This document shows positions 33,359 to 46,309 of a stretch of 64,000 bases of DNA, one piece after another. The stretch is from Lithobates sylvaticus (Eukaryota; Chordata; Amphibia; Anura; Ranidae): assembly GCA_028564925.1 (NCBI GenBank), contig CM053029.1, forward strand, positions 292,724,832 through 292,788,831, read 5' to 3'. The translations under genes and the position numbers were made by a program. Under the pieces are notes generated by a model, which did not search any database, was not told the DNA's origin, and worked only from the letters and a program-made list of their open reading frames with translations. Within the stretch, counting starts at the first letter, position 1. Every line of letters starts with the position of its first letter.

Positions 33359-36300
33359 ATGAGGAGATCATCAAAAAGGGGACGTGGCCCGGGTCGTGGT
33401 GCTGCTGGTGGCGCTCCTGTTGCAGCGAGAGGACGTGGTCGATCTGTGCCAGCTACACGCACTAGTGAAACACCTTCCTCAGGTGCGAGTAGGCGACAGA
33501 GCCTGCAGCGGTATTTTGGCGCACCTAATGAGGCTGTACGAATGTTGAGGCCAGGACAAGTACAGGCGATAGTAGATTGGGTTGCTGACAGTTCCTTCAC
33601 ATTGTCTCCCACCCAGTCTCCTGATGAAAGTTCAGAGTTGGCACCTGCAGCCGATGTCCATCAGTCTTTCACCTCACCCCCTTGCAAATCAGCCAATCAG
33701 TCTGAGCCCCAAATCATGCAGCAGTCTCTTCTGCTTTTTGATGACTCTGTTAGCAGGGTTTCCCAGGGCCATCCACCTAGCCCTGCCCCAGAAGTGGAAG
33801 AGATTGTGTGCACCGATGCCCAACCACTTATGTTTTATGATGAGTACATGGGAGGACCATCGCAGCACATCTCGGATGATGACGAAACACAGGTGCCAAC
33901 TGCTGCTGCTTTCGCCATTGTGCAGACCGACAAGGAGGGCAGGGGTGAAGACTGGGTGGAAGATGATGTGGAGGATGATGAGGTCCTTGACCCCACATGG
34001 AATCAACGTCATGCAGGTGACCAGTGTAGTTCAGAGGAAGAGGTGGTGGTCGCACAGAGCCACCAGCACAGCAGAAGAGGGAGCAGGGTGCAAAAGTGGA
34101 GCGTCCGTCCCCTAGAAAGTACGTCTGCTACTGCCCAACGCAGCAAGGGACCGAGCACACCAAAGCCAGGTCCAAGGAGTTCCCTAGCGTGGCAGTTCTT
34201 CAGACAATGTGCTGAGGACAAGACACAAGTGGTTTGCACGCTGTGCAATCAGAGCTTGAAGCGAGGCATAAACGTTCTCAACCTGAGCACAACCTACATG
34301 ACCAGGCATCTAAGTGCAAAGCACGAGATGCAGTGGAGTAGACACCGCAAAAACCAAGAAAGGTCTCTGGCTCCTCCTGCTTCCTCTTCTGCTGCAGTCT
34401 CGGCCTCTTCATCCACCTCTGTAGTGACAGTGACACCTGCCAACCCGCAAACAGAGGATCTGCCAGCAACACTACCACCTGGGTCACCAACCATCTCCAC
34501 AATGCCCCATGGAAGCTTTCAGCTCTCTATTTCCCAAACACTGGAGCGGAAGAGGAAGTACCCCCCTAGCCACCCGCGATCCCTGGCCCAGCATTTCAAA
34601 ATTCCTCGCCTTTGAAATGCTGTCATTCCGTCTGGTGGAGACGCAGAGTTTTAAAAGGCTGATGTCATTGGCTGTCCCACAGTACGTCGTGCCCAGCCGC
34701 CACTACTTTTCCAGACGAGCTATCCCTTCCCTGCACAACCAAGTGGGGGACAAAATCAGGTGTGCACTGCGCAACGCCATCTGTGGCAAGGTCCACCTAA
34801 CTACGGATGCGTGGACCAGTAAGCACGGTCAGGGACATTATATCTCCCTAACAGCTAACTCCTCCTACTCCGCCTCCTCATCCTCTACCGCCTCCTCATC
34901 CGGTCAGCGTAACACCTTCACCACCAACTTTAGCACAGCCAGGGCTAAACGACAGCAGGCAGTTTTAAAACTTTCCTGTTTGGGGGAAAAACCCCACACA
35001 GCGCAGGAGTTGTGGAGGGACATGGAACAACAGACCGATGAGTGGTTGGTGGCAGTGAGCCTCAAGCCCGGCCTGGTGGTGTGCGATAATGGGCGAAATC
35101 TCGTAGCAGCTCTGGGCCTTGCCGGTTTGACGCACATCCCTTGCCTGGCGCATGTGCTGAACTTGGTGGTCCAGAGGTTCCTTAAGAATTACCCCGATAT
35201 GCCAGAGCTGCTGCAGAAAGTGCGGGCCGTCTGTGCGCACTTTCGGCGTTCTCACCCTGCTGCTGCTCGCCTGTCAGCGCTGCAGCGTAACTTCGGCCTT
35301 CCCGCTCACCGTCTTATATGTGACGTGCCCACAAGGTGGAACTCCACCTTGCACATGCTTGCCAGACTGTGCGAGCAGCAGCAGGCGATAGTGGAGCTTC
35401 AGCTGCAGCACGCACGCGTGAGTCGCTCTGCGGAACAGCACCACTTCACCGCCAATAACTGGGCCTCCATGCGAGACCTGTGTGCCTTGTTGCGCTGTTT
35501 CGAGTACTCCACCAACATGGCCAGTGCCGATGACGCCATTCTCAGCGTTACTATCCCAGTTCTATGCCTCCTTGAAAAAACTCTTCAGGCGATGATGGAA
35601 GAGGATGTGGCACAGGAGGAGGAGAAGGAGGAGGAAGAGGGTTCATTTCCAAGGCTTTCAGGGCAGTCATTTACAAGTGGCTACGAGGGTGGGTTCCTGC
35701 ACCAACAAGCGCCAGGTACACAATTGTCTGGCAGCAAGGGCACAGTTCTGGAGGATGACGAGGTGGAGGAAAAGGAGGAGATGGAGGAGGAGGAGGAACC
35801 ATGTTCACAGCAGGGTGGCACCCAGACCAGCTCATGTCCATCACTGGTGCGTGGCTGGGGGGATACAGAGGACACAGACGATACACCTCCCACAGAGGAC
35901 AGCTTTTCCTTGCCTCTGGGCAGCCTGGCACACATGAGCGATTACATGCTGCAGTGTCTCCGCAACGACCGCCGAGTTGCCCACATTTTAACTGGTGCTG
36001 ATTATTGGGTGGCCACCCTGCTGGATCCCCGTTACAAGGACAACGTGCCATCCTTAATTACCTCACTGGATCGTGACCGTAAGATGCGCGAGTACAAGTG
36101 CACGCTGGTAGACGCGCTGCTGGTGGCATTCCCACTTGGAAGCGGGGGTACGGTGGAAGCACAAGGCGAAGGCAGAGGAGGAGGAAGAGGTCGCCAACGC
36201 AGCCGGGGCACCTCCAGCACCTCGGAAGGCAGGGTTAGCATGGCCGGAATGTGGAAAAGCTTTGTCAGCACGCCACAACAACCAGCACCATCAGCTGAGA

Positions 36301-36619
36301 TGGAACTGAGAGGCAGCATTTCACCAACATGGTGGAGCAGTATGTGTGCACACGCCCACACGTACTGTATGACGGGTCTGCCCCCCTCAACTTCTGGGTC
36401 TCCAAATTGGGCACATGGCCTGAGCTTGCCCTTTACGCCTTGGAGGGGCTGGCCTGCCCGGCCGCCAGTGTATTATCTGAACGTGTATTTAGCACGGCAG
36501 GGGGCGTTATCACAGACAAGCGCAGCCGCCTGTCCAGAGCCAATGTGGACAAGCTCACGTTCATTAAAATGAACCAGGCATGGATCCCACAGGACTTGGC
36601 CGTACCTTGTGCAGAATAG
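33359..36619 (+). pseudogene. hAT transposase with BED finger, two frameshifts
   Basis: The first frame (33359-34615) starts MRRSSKRGRG and carries a BED-type zinc finger near 34200-34325 (VVCTLCNQSLKRG ... YMTRHLSAKHE). The second (34509-36572) has VPSRHYFSRRAIPSL, LTTDAWTSKHGQGHYISL (first catalytic Asp), VVCDNGRNLVAAL, THIPCLAHVLNLVV, DVPTRWNS, a long acidic insert and YWVATLLDPRYKDNV. The third (36329-36619) has the dimerisation domain LACPAASVLSERVFSTAGG. The frames shift near 34595 and near 36300; without these the protein would be about 1080 residues, usual for ZBED-type hAT. All motifs are present, so the copy is young but inactive as read. Confidence 0.9.
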
Positions 36620-37618
36620 ACACATATACCGGTGTTCTGACGGAAAACTGTCTTGCTATCGGATAGTGTCCGGCCACTTACTGCGCAGGTGCAGTGCTTG
36701 CGCAGTACGGAGGACAAGGAGATTCACAAAATCTCCAAAGATGAACGTCGCCTGCGCAGTGAGTGCAGGTTCAAGCCTGACCATCCAAGTGGACATACGG
36801 TAGCACATAGTAACAGGGCCCCTCATGGGCTCGCTTGGCTAGGCTTCAACCTCGGATGATGTGGCTTGAACCTGGAGTCGCATCGTCTTCGGAGAGTTTC
36901 AAAATCCCCTTGTCCTACGTACTGAGCAAGCGCAGTACAGGGCGGACCCTATGCGACGGGGGACAGAATTCGACACATCATTCACCACTAGCCTTACCCA
37001 GCCATTGTTGTATTTTTGAACCAGTGTTGGCTACCTCGTCCTCCTCCACCGCCGCTTCCACCTACACCGCCACATCCACCGCCACCTCAACTTCCTACTC
37101 CATTTGAATTTCGTCCTCCTAGGTCAAGATTATAATTTTTTCATTTTTTTTAATTTCCAAGTATTTTATTTTCCCACTATCTTATCCATTAAATTGAATA
37201 TTTTTTTCCAGAAACTGCGTATTCTGGGGTATTCCCACCATATGTGCGGCATCGTGCCGTTGAGTTTCTGAGGTTCTTAATGACTTCCTGTACCTCTTCT
37301 GCTGAGAAGGGGGCCTCCAGCATTTTTTTTTTATTTTTTATTTTTTTATGTTATTTTAAGTTATTTCCCTATCCACATTTGTTTGCAGATCACTTGCCAT
37401 GCTCTTAACAACATTTTGTTGCCATTTGCAGCCCTCTAGCCCTTTCCATGACTTTTTTACAGCCATTTTAGTGTTCAAAAGTCCGGGTCCCCATTGACTT
37501 CAATGGGGTTCGGAGTTCGGGGTCAAGTTCGGGTCAAGTTCGGTCCCGAACCCGGACTTTTTTCCGAAGTTAGGCCGAACCCGCCGAACCCGAACATCCA
37601 GGTGTCCGCTCAACTCTA
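36620..37618 (+). other. 3' region of hAT element
   Basis: After the transposase there is a region of GCGCAGT-type direct repeats (36685, 36755, 36925), T-rich tracts and the right terminal palindromes. A stretch near 37245-37320 encodes, on the minus strand, LEAPFSAEEVQEVIKNL, an L1 ORF2 motif. This suggests a small captured LINE piece. Confidence 0.5.
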
Positions 37619-37626
37619 GTCCTACT

Positions 37627-38161
37627 ACTTCAAATTCTTTGAGTAGGTTAGGGATTAAAGTTAGCGGGTCACTTACAAAAAGGAGGACATCGTCAGCGAA
37701 TGCTGCCAATTTATAGGTTTGTCCGGCAATGTGTATGCCTCTTATGTTTTCGTTCGCCTGGATGCATCTTAGTAGGGGCTCTAGTATTAAGATAAAAAGG
37801 ATTGGGGAAAGTGGGCATGCTTGTCTTGTTCTGTTTATGATGGGGAAGGCTTTTGACAGGTGGCCGTTGACTCTGATTCTGGCGGTTGGAGTTGTGTACA
37901 GGGACATGCTCAAATTATACATCCTATCTGGTATACCCAGGTGGCTTAATACCGCCCCTAGGTAGTCCCAGGCCAACCTGTCAAACGCCTTCTCCGCATC
38001 TAGGGATAGAAAAAAAAAAGCCTTTCTGTTTGTGGGAAGAGAGCCAATGGTGTATATTGATTGCTTTTATGGTTTTGTCCCTGGCCTCCCTACCAGGGAC
38101 AAACCCCACCTGATATTTCCCCATTGCCGCGGAAAGAAGACAAAGGAGGTGGTTTGCTAAA
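37627..38161 (-). pseudogene. Big L1 ORF2, RT palm part
   Basis: The minus strand encodes KYQVGFVPGREARDKTIKAI (near 38080), the AWDYLGAVLSHLGIP block, ACPLSPILFILILEPLLR and the catalytic FADDVLLFVSD (near 37690). It continues at 31115 across the hAT and at 43981 across the younger L1. There is a frame change near 37985-38010. Confidence 0.85.
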
Positions 38162-38344
38162 ATTTTTGCAAACGGGGGGCGTGGCCAAGACCGGCATGTG
38201 AGAGGACGCATCTCCCACAGCTCCCGGCGTTGATCCTGCACCGATCCTCCCCCAGCCACCCAACCGAGCTCTAAGCGCCCTATGCTGCACACCTACCTTC
38301 AGGAGACCCCCGTGGAACCACCACCGGCCCTCTGCACCAGAGGA

Positions 38345-39453
38345 ATGACCCGAAAAAGCCAGATGGACATCGCGGGCCCAGAAATCCAAGATGGCGCCGC
38401 CGCGCTTACAGCGAAAGGGACGCCACGAGGCCCAGACAAATCAAGCCACAAGGCAAGTAAACCTCCCAAATCTGTGGGGAAAGAAGGCCCAAAGGACATG
38501 CTATACTATGCCCAGAGACTGTCAGGGGTGAGCGGCCTGGAGCAGCCGTCCCGCGCCAGTGACCAAATACATAGGCCGCAAAGCCTGCAGCCTATACAAG
38601 GCCCTGCATGCTGGGGTGAGGAGGAGGGGGAAGGGGAAGCAGCTCCGGACCCGCAGGCCCAAGACTCCCAGGAAGACCCACAGCCCACCTTGGCAGACAT
38701 ACTTAATGCAGTGCATAAATGTACAGCATCTGTTAACACTTTGAAAGAGCAGTTTGGGGGTGTCAGGGAAGATGTGTCCCTGCTAAGACAAGACATGCAG
38801 AAAATCAGGGAACGCACCACTGCGGTGGAAAGTAGGGTCAGCGAAATGGAGGACTATGTGCAACCCATGGCCCAGGACGCTAGAGCTGCCCTACAAATGG
38901 CACGAGATGCATTCGATCGTGCAGAAGATTTGGAAAATCGCTTGCGCAGGAATAACGTTCGCATAGTGGGTCTGCCAGAGAAGGTGGAGGGCAGGGACCC
39001 CACTGCATACATAGAAGGATGGCTCCTGGAAGTTTTTGGTAAAAATGCATTTTCCCCATTATTTGGGGTGGAAAGAGCGCACAGGGTGCCCTCCCGCCCC
39101 CACCACCACCAGGGGGCCCCCCCAGGTCGTTTCTTGCAAGAATATTACACTACCGAGACAGAGAGGCAGTACTCCGTCAAGCCAGAGAGAAAGCAAACAT
39201 CCAGTTTAATGGGGCCCGGGTGTCCTTTTACCCAGACTTTTCAGCAGATGTTCAGAGGCGCAGAGCCAAATTCCAGGACGTTAAGCGTAGACTCAGGACC
39301 CTACAAATTCCATATGCTATGCTGTACCCCGCTAAACTCAGAATTGCAGTCAGAGGCCAAGCCCAATTCTTTGAGACAGCCAAAGAGGCCGCATCCTGGC
39401 TAGACCGCAACGAACAGGCCCTGCAAAGACATGCACAGGAGGATGAGGACTGA
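38345..39453 (+). pseudogene. L1 ORF1 protein, one frameshift
   Basis: The start was taken at MTRKSQMD (38345) because upstream residues look like UTR. A disordered proline-rich N-terminus is followed by a coiled coil (VNTLKEQFGGVREDVSLL to SRVSEMEDYV), the motif DLENRLRRNNVRIVGLPEK and the C-terminal domain (SFYPDFSADVQRRRAKF, IPYAMLYPAKLRI). A length change in the G/C runs near 39108-39125 shifts the frame. Past it the 39220-39453 frame carries the C-terminus. Total length would be about 370 residues, usual for L1 ORF1p. Confidence 0.88.
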
Positions 39454-39938
39454 CACTGTTGCAGACACGCTACTTGGTAAACACATAAGTTCACGGATGA
39501 GCGAATGCTCCTTCACCTCTCTTGTTTACTAGGGGGATGAACCCCCACATACTTGGTTCAGTTTACACTCCTTGGCTGGGGGACAATATATCACAAAGCA
39601 TCAAGAGAGCACTTTGGTTACTACGACGTTAAAGCTTAAAGTGACTGTCGCATGCGATGGGCGCCAGAAGGGCGCCAATGTTGTTGTTTACCCTGCCCGG
39701 TTGGCAGAGGACCAGGTTTATAGGCCTATTAAGGCCGTAAGTTTTACTAACATTCTACTTTTTGGCTACTGTTTGACATACCAGGTACACCACTTGAAGG
39801 AGGAATACCACGATCGACTACACAGAAGATACACTGTAAGACTGGGATACTGGAGTCTACCCACACATTTATCTGATGGACCGTATGTATGCTTACACCC
39901 ACACATAATCCGCCACAGGACATTCATATTTAGGATAC

Positions 39939-42900
39939 ATGGCTAAAATTCCCTTGGTATCTTGGAATATTCGGGGCCTACACTCCCCCTTAAAGAGGAC
40001 CATGACTTTTATGTGCTTGAAGAAATTTCTACCTGGGGTAATCTGCCTCCAAGAAACACATTTGACCACTGACACGGAATGTTTCTTAAGATATTCATGG
40101 GTAGGGAAAGCTTACCACTCTACACATACCTCCTTCTCAAGGGGGGTAAGTGTATTGATACATGCTGCCCTGGACTACCAGGAATTTGAAAGTGTTATAG
40201 ATAAGGAGGGGAGATTTGTCTTTTTACATTGTAGATTCAATACGTTGATATGTGTACTGGCCTGCATTTACATCCCTCCGCCGTTCACGGCGGCGGTACT
40301 CCGGCTCCTCCTGACTTTTCTGGATGGTAGGCCTGATGTGCCGCTGCTAGTGCTCGGGGATTTTAACTGCTGTCTGGATTTGGTGGCGGATAGACACCCC
40401 AGCCCTAGACCCTCTGCCCTCTCCAGGGGCACCCCCCTGGCGCGGTTGTTGCAAGAGGTGGGATGGGTTGATGTCTGGCGACACCGTAACCCAGGCGCGA
40501 AACAATTTACATGCTTTTCCAAAACCCATGGTTCACTGTCAAGGATAGATTTGGGGGTGGGGAACTTGAGCATGCTCCCGTATGTGGCAGACCTCACTCA
40601 TAGACCCCGTAGTATCTCTGACCACTCGTCTCTGGTGGTTCAACTTATAGTGGCCCCTCCCAGCAATATGCCTAGAGCCCCCTGGAAATTTAATGCCTTC
40701 TGGCTGAAATTATTTCGCTCTCATGAGGAGATTGAGGGGAGCATGCGCGGGTTCTTCGCCCTCCAAGATCCGAATGGTTCCAGAATAATGCAATGGGACG
40801 CCTTCAAGGCGCATTTGCGGGGAGTATTGATTGCTGAAATGAACAAAGTGAAGCGGGACTCGACAGCTCTACTGCAGGAGGTTGAAACTAAAACTCAAGA
40901 GCTAGAACAGACGTACATAGATAACCCCACCGAGCTAAATAAGGAGTCATGGCAGGCTGCACAGAGTGCGTATCAACACCTGCTATCCTCCTCAGCAGAA
41001 AAAAAACGCTTCTTTAAGCAACAGGCGTTCTTTGAGGAGGGGGAAAAGACCGGGCGCCTCTTGGCGCGGATCTCTGCCTCTCATCAACGCTCGCCAGCCA
41101 TAGGGGCAATTAAGACCCCAGCGGGCACTCTGGTGAGTCAGCCAGAATTGGTAATGCAGGAACTTACTAGGTTTTATGAAAATTTATACTGCTCGGGCCA
41201 GGCGTATGCCCAAGAAGACTTGGATATATACCTGAACCAGTTGGACTTCCCGGAACTTTCCGCTAGTCAGCGGGACTTCCTGGAGGCCCCACTTACATCG
41301 GAGGAACTACAGGCAGCCGCGGGGACCTTTCCGGGTGGCAAAGCCCCGGGGGAGGACGGACTGCCTATAGAAATTTACAAGCAATATGCTGAAATACTTA
41401 TACCACAGCTCACCCAGGTTTTCAACGCAGCCAAAACAGGGGGTAACCTCCCCCGGTCTATGTCCAAAGCAAATATAGTTCTCCTACTAAAACCTGAGAA
41501 GGACCCCACGGACCCTGGGTCTTACCGTCCGATATCTTTGCTTCAAAGTGATGTAAAGATTCTGGCTAAGGCACTGGCCGTCAGACTAAACGAGGTGGTC
41601 ACATCTATTGTGCATGGAGACCAAGCAGGCTTCATGCCCAATAAATCTACTGCAGTGAACTTAAGGAGGCTCTACCTCAATATGCAGACACAGGCCGACA
41701 ACATGGGAAGCAGGGCTCTGCTGTCACTAGACGCCACTAAAGCATTCGACAGCATAGACTGGAACTATCAGTGGGCGGTCCTACTGAAATTTGGGTTCGG
41801 CCCCAATTTTATCGCCTGGGTAAAACTCCTATACAGTCAACCCCGGGCAGCCATTAGGGGGTCGGGATCACTATCTAGAGAATTTGAGTTGAGGCGGGGT
41901 ACGAGACAGGGATGTCCCCTGTCCCCCCTCCTCTTCGCCCTGGCAATAGAGCCACTGGCCATGGGGATCAGGGCCAACCAGAGCATAGTGGGATTCCAAT
42001 ATAAGAATTTACATGAAAAGGTCATGCTTTATGCGGACGACACCCTACTCCTACTGGGGGATACGGATGCCTCACTGAAAGAAGCCATGGCCACTATTAC
42101 TAAATTTGGGAGGTTTTCCGGACTGTTGATTAACTGGACCAAGTCTGCGCTACTCCTGCTGGATGGAAACGAGACACAAATTATTAATTCCGCCTGCCCC
42201 ATACCAGTGGCCACGACCTTCAAGTATTTGGGCATCCACATCTCTGCCAAGCCCAGGGACTTTATACACTTAAATGTTGCCCCAATGCTGATAAGGCTCA
42301 GGGACAAAGTTAAAACATGGAAGACACTCTTTCTCTCGGTTGCGGGTAGGGTGAATCTAATCAAGATGATCCTTATGCCGCAACTGCTATACCTCCTTCA
42401 CAACACCCCTATGGTCATCCCCTTAAAAACATTCCACATTATAAATGCCATTTTCCGCAGTCTCATTTGGAAAGATAAACGCCCTAGGATCAAATTAGAA
42501 CACTTGCAAAGGCCTAAAGACTGTGGGGGATTGGCAATGCCAAACCCATGGCTCTATTACCTGGCTGCACAGCTGCAGCACCTTGTAGGGATGTTCCCAA
42601 TACCGGAGGGGGGAGACAGCGCCCCGCCAAGCTCGTCACACACCTTAATGCTGCACAATGTCCGTAGAGGCCCTGTACCTATGGCATTGGAGGCTTTATC
42701 CTTCACCAAACCACACAAGAAATTTCCTACCCTCAACCTAATTCAGAAAGTCTGGAATAAGGCCAAATACATTCAAAAGGCAGATGGCTACACGGAATAT
42801 AGTCCAATTTGGTGGAACGACACTTACACAGAACTGGCCAAGTTACAGTCAGGAGAAAAATGGAGGAGGGCGGGGATCACACACTTGAAACAAATATTCT

Positions 42901-43750
42901 GCAACGGGATACTTCGCCCGTTTGCAGACCTGCAAAACACATATATCTTCCAACGTCTATGCAATTCCATTATATGCAGCTTCGCCACGCTGTGGTGGCG
43001 CAGAGTGCCTCCTCAGAGTGGCGGCTGTCGCAGGTCCCTGCTTTCCGCCTCCTGGAGGAGGCTGCCTCATCGAAAGGATTTATATCCCAATGCTACTCCA
43101 TCCTGCTACAGTCTGTGATGGAGCGGCATCCTCTGGGGGTCAGGGAGAAATGGGAGGCTGACGCGGGACCCTTAGATGGGGAACAGTGGGAAGAAATATG
43201 CCAGGCGGTGGGTAGTAGCTCTCTAAATATTTCACAACGATTAACCCAATTGTACATCCTTCTAAGAACGTACTATACCCCTCATAGGCTACACTTAATG
43301 AATCCGCAACTAGATCCCATATGCACCAGATGTAAGAGAGAACACGGGAGCCTCATTCATATGCTGTGGCGCTGCCCCAAACTACACGCTTACTGGAACG
43401 CAGTGGTGACCACAGTCAACACTGTGTTCCAAATATCACTCCAGCAGGATCCGAGAGCATGCCTCTTGGGTGCTCTGGGGGAATATGGATGGGAGGAAAG
43501 CTGCAGGGAGGCAGTACATAGAGTCTTATTCCAAGCCAGGAAGCTGATTATGGTACATTGGCGAGCAGAGGAACCCCCGACCACAAAGGAATGGATTGCA
43601 AACATAGGTAGGACCTTAAGGATGGAAAAACTGATATATCAGCACAGAGGTGCCCCACAAAAATTTGAGAAACTCTGGGACAAATGGCTGGATACGCCAG
43701 GCCTGGCTCCAGAGGATATGGTATTGGACAGACTATTGGGATTACATTAG
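39939..43750 (+). pseudogene. L1 ORF2 protein (endonuclease and reverse transcriptase), one frameshift
   Basis: From the methionine at 39939 the AP-endonuclease motifs are complete: SWNIRGLHSPLKR, LQETHL, VLGDFNCCLD, SRIDLGVGN and ISDHSSLVV. The RT follows with GSYRPISLLQSDVKILAKAL, DQAGFMPNKST, SLDATKAFDSIDW, RGTRQGCPLSPLLFALAIEP and the catalytic LYADDTLLLL (near 42030). The frame shifts at about 42940-42955. The 42809-43750 frame then supplies the C-terminus with a CCHC knuckle (CTRCKREHGSLIHMLWRC). Total about 1270 residues. The protein nicks DNA and copies L1 RNA at the nick. Confidence 0.92.
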
Positions 43751-43980
43751 GATTGTGTATATATGCAGTGCAGTAATGATGAATAAAGGAAAGGGATATG
43801 GAATGGCGAAACTTGCCATGGCACAATGGCCGACTGAAACTGTACTGATAATGATGAAACCTGTGTACTGTATGGACAAACTGTATTGCTACTTTGAATT
43901 CAATGTTGCTTCAAGTGTAATGTACCTGTGCAATTTAAATAAACACTTTTGTTGGATATAAAAAAAAAATTTTTGCAAAC

Positions 43981-45611
43981 AATTTCAGGTCTACGTTAAG
44001 TAGTGAAATTGGTCTGTAGCTGGTGACGGATGTGGCGTCTTTGCCGCTTATTGGTATTACCGTTATATGTGCTTCTAATAGCCTGTGAAAGGGTGTGGGT
44101 GTAGCGTTTAGAGAGTTGAATGCCTTCAAGAATGGGGCCTTTAATGTGTCTGTGAAAGTTTTATAATAAGGGGCCGAGAGGCCATCTGGGCCGGGGCTCT
44201 TGCCCGGTTTTAGTTGTTTGATTGCCTTAATAAGTTCCTCTCCTGAGATCGGGGGGTGTCTAGTTCTTGTGCGTCTTCTCTGGATAGCGCATTTGGGCAG
44301 TGTTTAGTAAGGAACTGTGTGATCAGTGTTTCTCTCTGTTTGTGGGCTTTGGTGGTATCAGGTTGGCAGGAAAGGTTATATAACCCCTTGTAGTATTGCT
44401 CGAATTGGTCCGCTATGTCATCCGATGATGTGTGTGCTCTGCCTAAGGGGTCTTTTTATGGTGTGGACGTTTGTGTTTTCTTTTTTCGCTTGGATGGCTC
44501 TAGCTAATAGTCTTCAACACTTATTTCCCTGTTCATAAAAGAGTTTTTGGTTAAGAATGAATTTGCGTTGTGTATTGCGGTCAAGTATTTCTAGGAGCTG
44601 CCTTCTGGTTTCAACCAGCTCTTGGAGGGTATCCTGAGCTTGGGATTGTTTTTGTGAGCTAGTTCTAACCTCTTTATGTTGTTGGGTAGCTCTATCATTT
44701 TTGTCTGGTGGGCTTTTTTCCTGGTGGTGGCGAGTTCTAGGAATTTCCCTCGGATGGTGCATTTGTGGGCTTCCCATATTGTTAGAGGTGCAAGTTCAGG
44801 GTTGTTGTTTTCCCGGAAGTAGTTATTCAGGCTAGTGTGGATCCGGTTAATATCAGTTTCTGATGTGAGGCGTCTAGACGCCATGTTTTTGTGACCCACT
44901 TCCTTTCTGGGAGCGTGAGGAGAAGCGTGATTGGGTGGTGGTCAGAAATGAGAAGGGGTTCAATGGTGGCAGCCTTTAGCATGGGAAGGTCTTTTTGGGA
45001 GAGGAATAGATAATCTAACCTGGAGTATCTATTGTGTGGTGTGGAGAAAATAGTATAATCTTTGTCGCTTGGGTGTAGGGTGCGCCATGTGTCATGTAGG
45101 GAGAGATTTTGTAGTTGTGGTCTGATTTGTCTTAGGGTTCTGTAGGGTAAGGAAGTGCAGCCTGACGAAGAATCCAGGAGGGGCTGAAGTGTAGCGTTGA
45201 AGTCACCCCTGAGGATGGTTAGCCCCGATCGAAAGCCAGCTAGGGTATCGGCCACTGAGCGGAAGAAACTAACCTGGGCTTTGTTGGGACTGTATATGTT
45301 CGCTAGGGTGACTGGCCGGTTGTGGATGATCCCTTTTAGAAAGATATAGCGGCCCTGGGTCAATTAATGAGTCTAACAGTTGCCAGGGAGTGTTTTTGGA
45401 GAGTAGTATCGAGACGCCTTTAGTTTTTGCTAAAGGGTTGGTGGCGTAAAAAACCGTAGGGTATTTGAAAGTTTTGGGATCTTGTTCGAGCAGAAGTGGG
45501 TTTCCTGTAGGAATATGACATCTGCTCTAAGTTTGGACATCAAATTCAGAATTTGGCTTTGTTTCTCGGGTATGTTTAGGCCTATTACATTTTGAGAAAC
45601 TACCTTAAGAG
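43981..45611 (-). pseudogene. Big L1 ORF2, endonuclease and RT fingers part
   Basis: The minus strand encodes VVSQNVIGLNIPEKQSQIL and LRADVIFLQETHF near 45500-45600. The frame 44827-45363 follows with NIYSPNKAQVSFF, ILRGDFNATLQP, SRLDYLFLSQ and ISDHHPITLLL, all AP-endonuclease motifs. The segment 43981-44220 has PGPDGLSAPYYK-like sequence and TSYRPISLLNVDLKLFAKI. The first ORF2 codons lie at 53192-53220 beyond the Harbinger. Several frameshifts are present. Confidence 0.85.
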
Positions 45612-45712
45612 TAAAGCCCCATACACACGGTCGGATTTTCCGATGACCAGTTCCGTTGGATCATGTCCGTCGGACTTTGTCCGATGTTGGTGTTGCGTAC
45701 ACACGGTCGGAA
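45612..45712 (+). repeat. Harbinger left terminal and subterminal repeats
   Basis: The TIR is followed by a GTCCGTCGGACTTTGTCCGA block and a second ACACACGGTCGGAAAA copy near 45699. Repeated CGGTCGGA and TCCGTCGGA motifs are candidate binding sites for the transposase or its Myb-like partner. Confidence 0.75.
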
Positions 45713-46309
45713 AACGTTGTCGGAATTTCCGGTCTTCAAAAACGTTGTGACGTAAGTCGTCTTGCACGAGACTAGAAAAGGGAAGTTCAGCACCACGTCC
45801 TGCACCCCTTGGGCTCCTTCTGCTGATCCCGTGTTTATCGCGAGTTAGTTGAAGTTTGGGGATTTACGATTCGCGCTTCTCAGTTTTGTGACTCAGATCG
45901 TTACTGCTCTTCAGTTTGTGCTTGTCGTGCGTATCTGTTTATTAGTGCATGTAGTCAGTTCGCATTTGTTGGTCATTGCGTCCTATATCTTGATATAGGA
46001 CGCTTTGATTTTCACTGCTTATTGTCTGCTCGTTTCTGGTATTCATTTCGTTCTTTCAGGCCTTGCTGTTTATCGGTGCTTTCTGTTTCTGTTGCTTCTA
46101 TTGTTTCCCGTACGTACTCGTCGCCGAGTTCGTGCTGTACGCGGAATTGGTGTCGGGCTTTTAGCTTTGAGCCAAGACCCGTCCATGAACAGAGTGACGA
46201 GGAGTATGTGGACCAAGAATTGGTTGCTTCAGCGTGATCAGTTCTCGCACATGCCTTTGCTTCGTGAGATCCGGAGAATAATCCTGATGATTTCAGGAAC
46301 TTTCTCCAG

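Larger units (their letters stand above)
31124..37618 (+). mobile_element. 6.5-kb ZBED-like hAT element inserted in L1
   Basis: The left end reads TAGAGTTGAGCGAACCCGAA and the right end GCTCAACTCTA. GTCCTAAT (31116-31123) and GTCCTACT (37619-37626) flank it, an 8-bp duplication with one mismatch. It contains a TATA-type promoter, a duplicated 5' segment with about a dozen 107-bp repeats, a near-complete transposase and GTTCGGGTT-rich subterminal palindromes. The L1 reading resumes on both sides. Confidence 0.9.
38174..43968 (+). mobile_element. Nearly intact L1 LINE inserted in the older L1
   Basis: The element starts GGGGGGCGTGGCC and ends with a short A-run. ATTTTTGCAAAC flanks it at 38162-38173 and 43969-43980, a perfect 12-bp duplication. 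It has a 170-bp 5' UTR, ORF1, a 485-bp spacer, ORF2 and a 215-bp 3' UTR with AATAAA near 43938. Only one frameshift is seen in each ORF, so it is young. It lies antisense to its host L1. Confidence 0.92.

Noticed and set aside
35605-36051. Arginine-rich and antisense frames within the hAT transposase
   Set aside because: They are out-of-frame readings of the acidic insert of the transposase.
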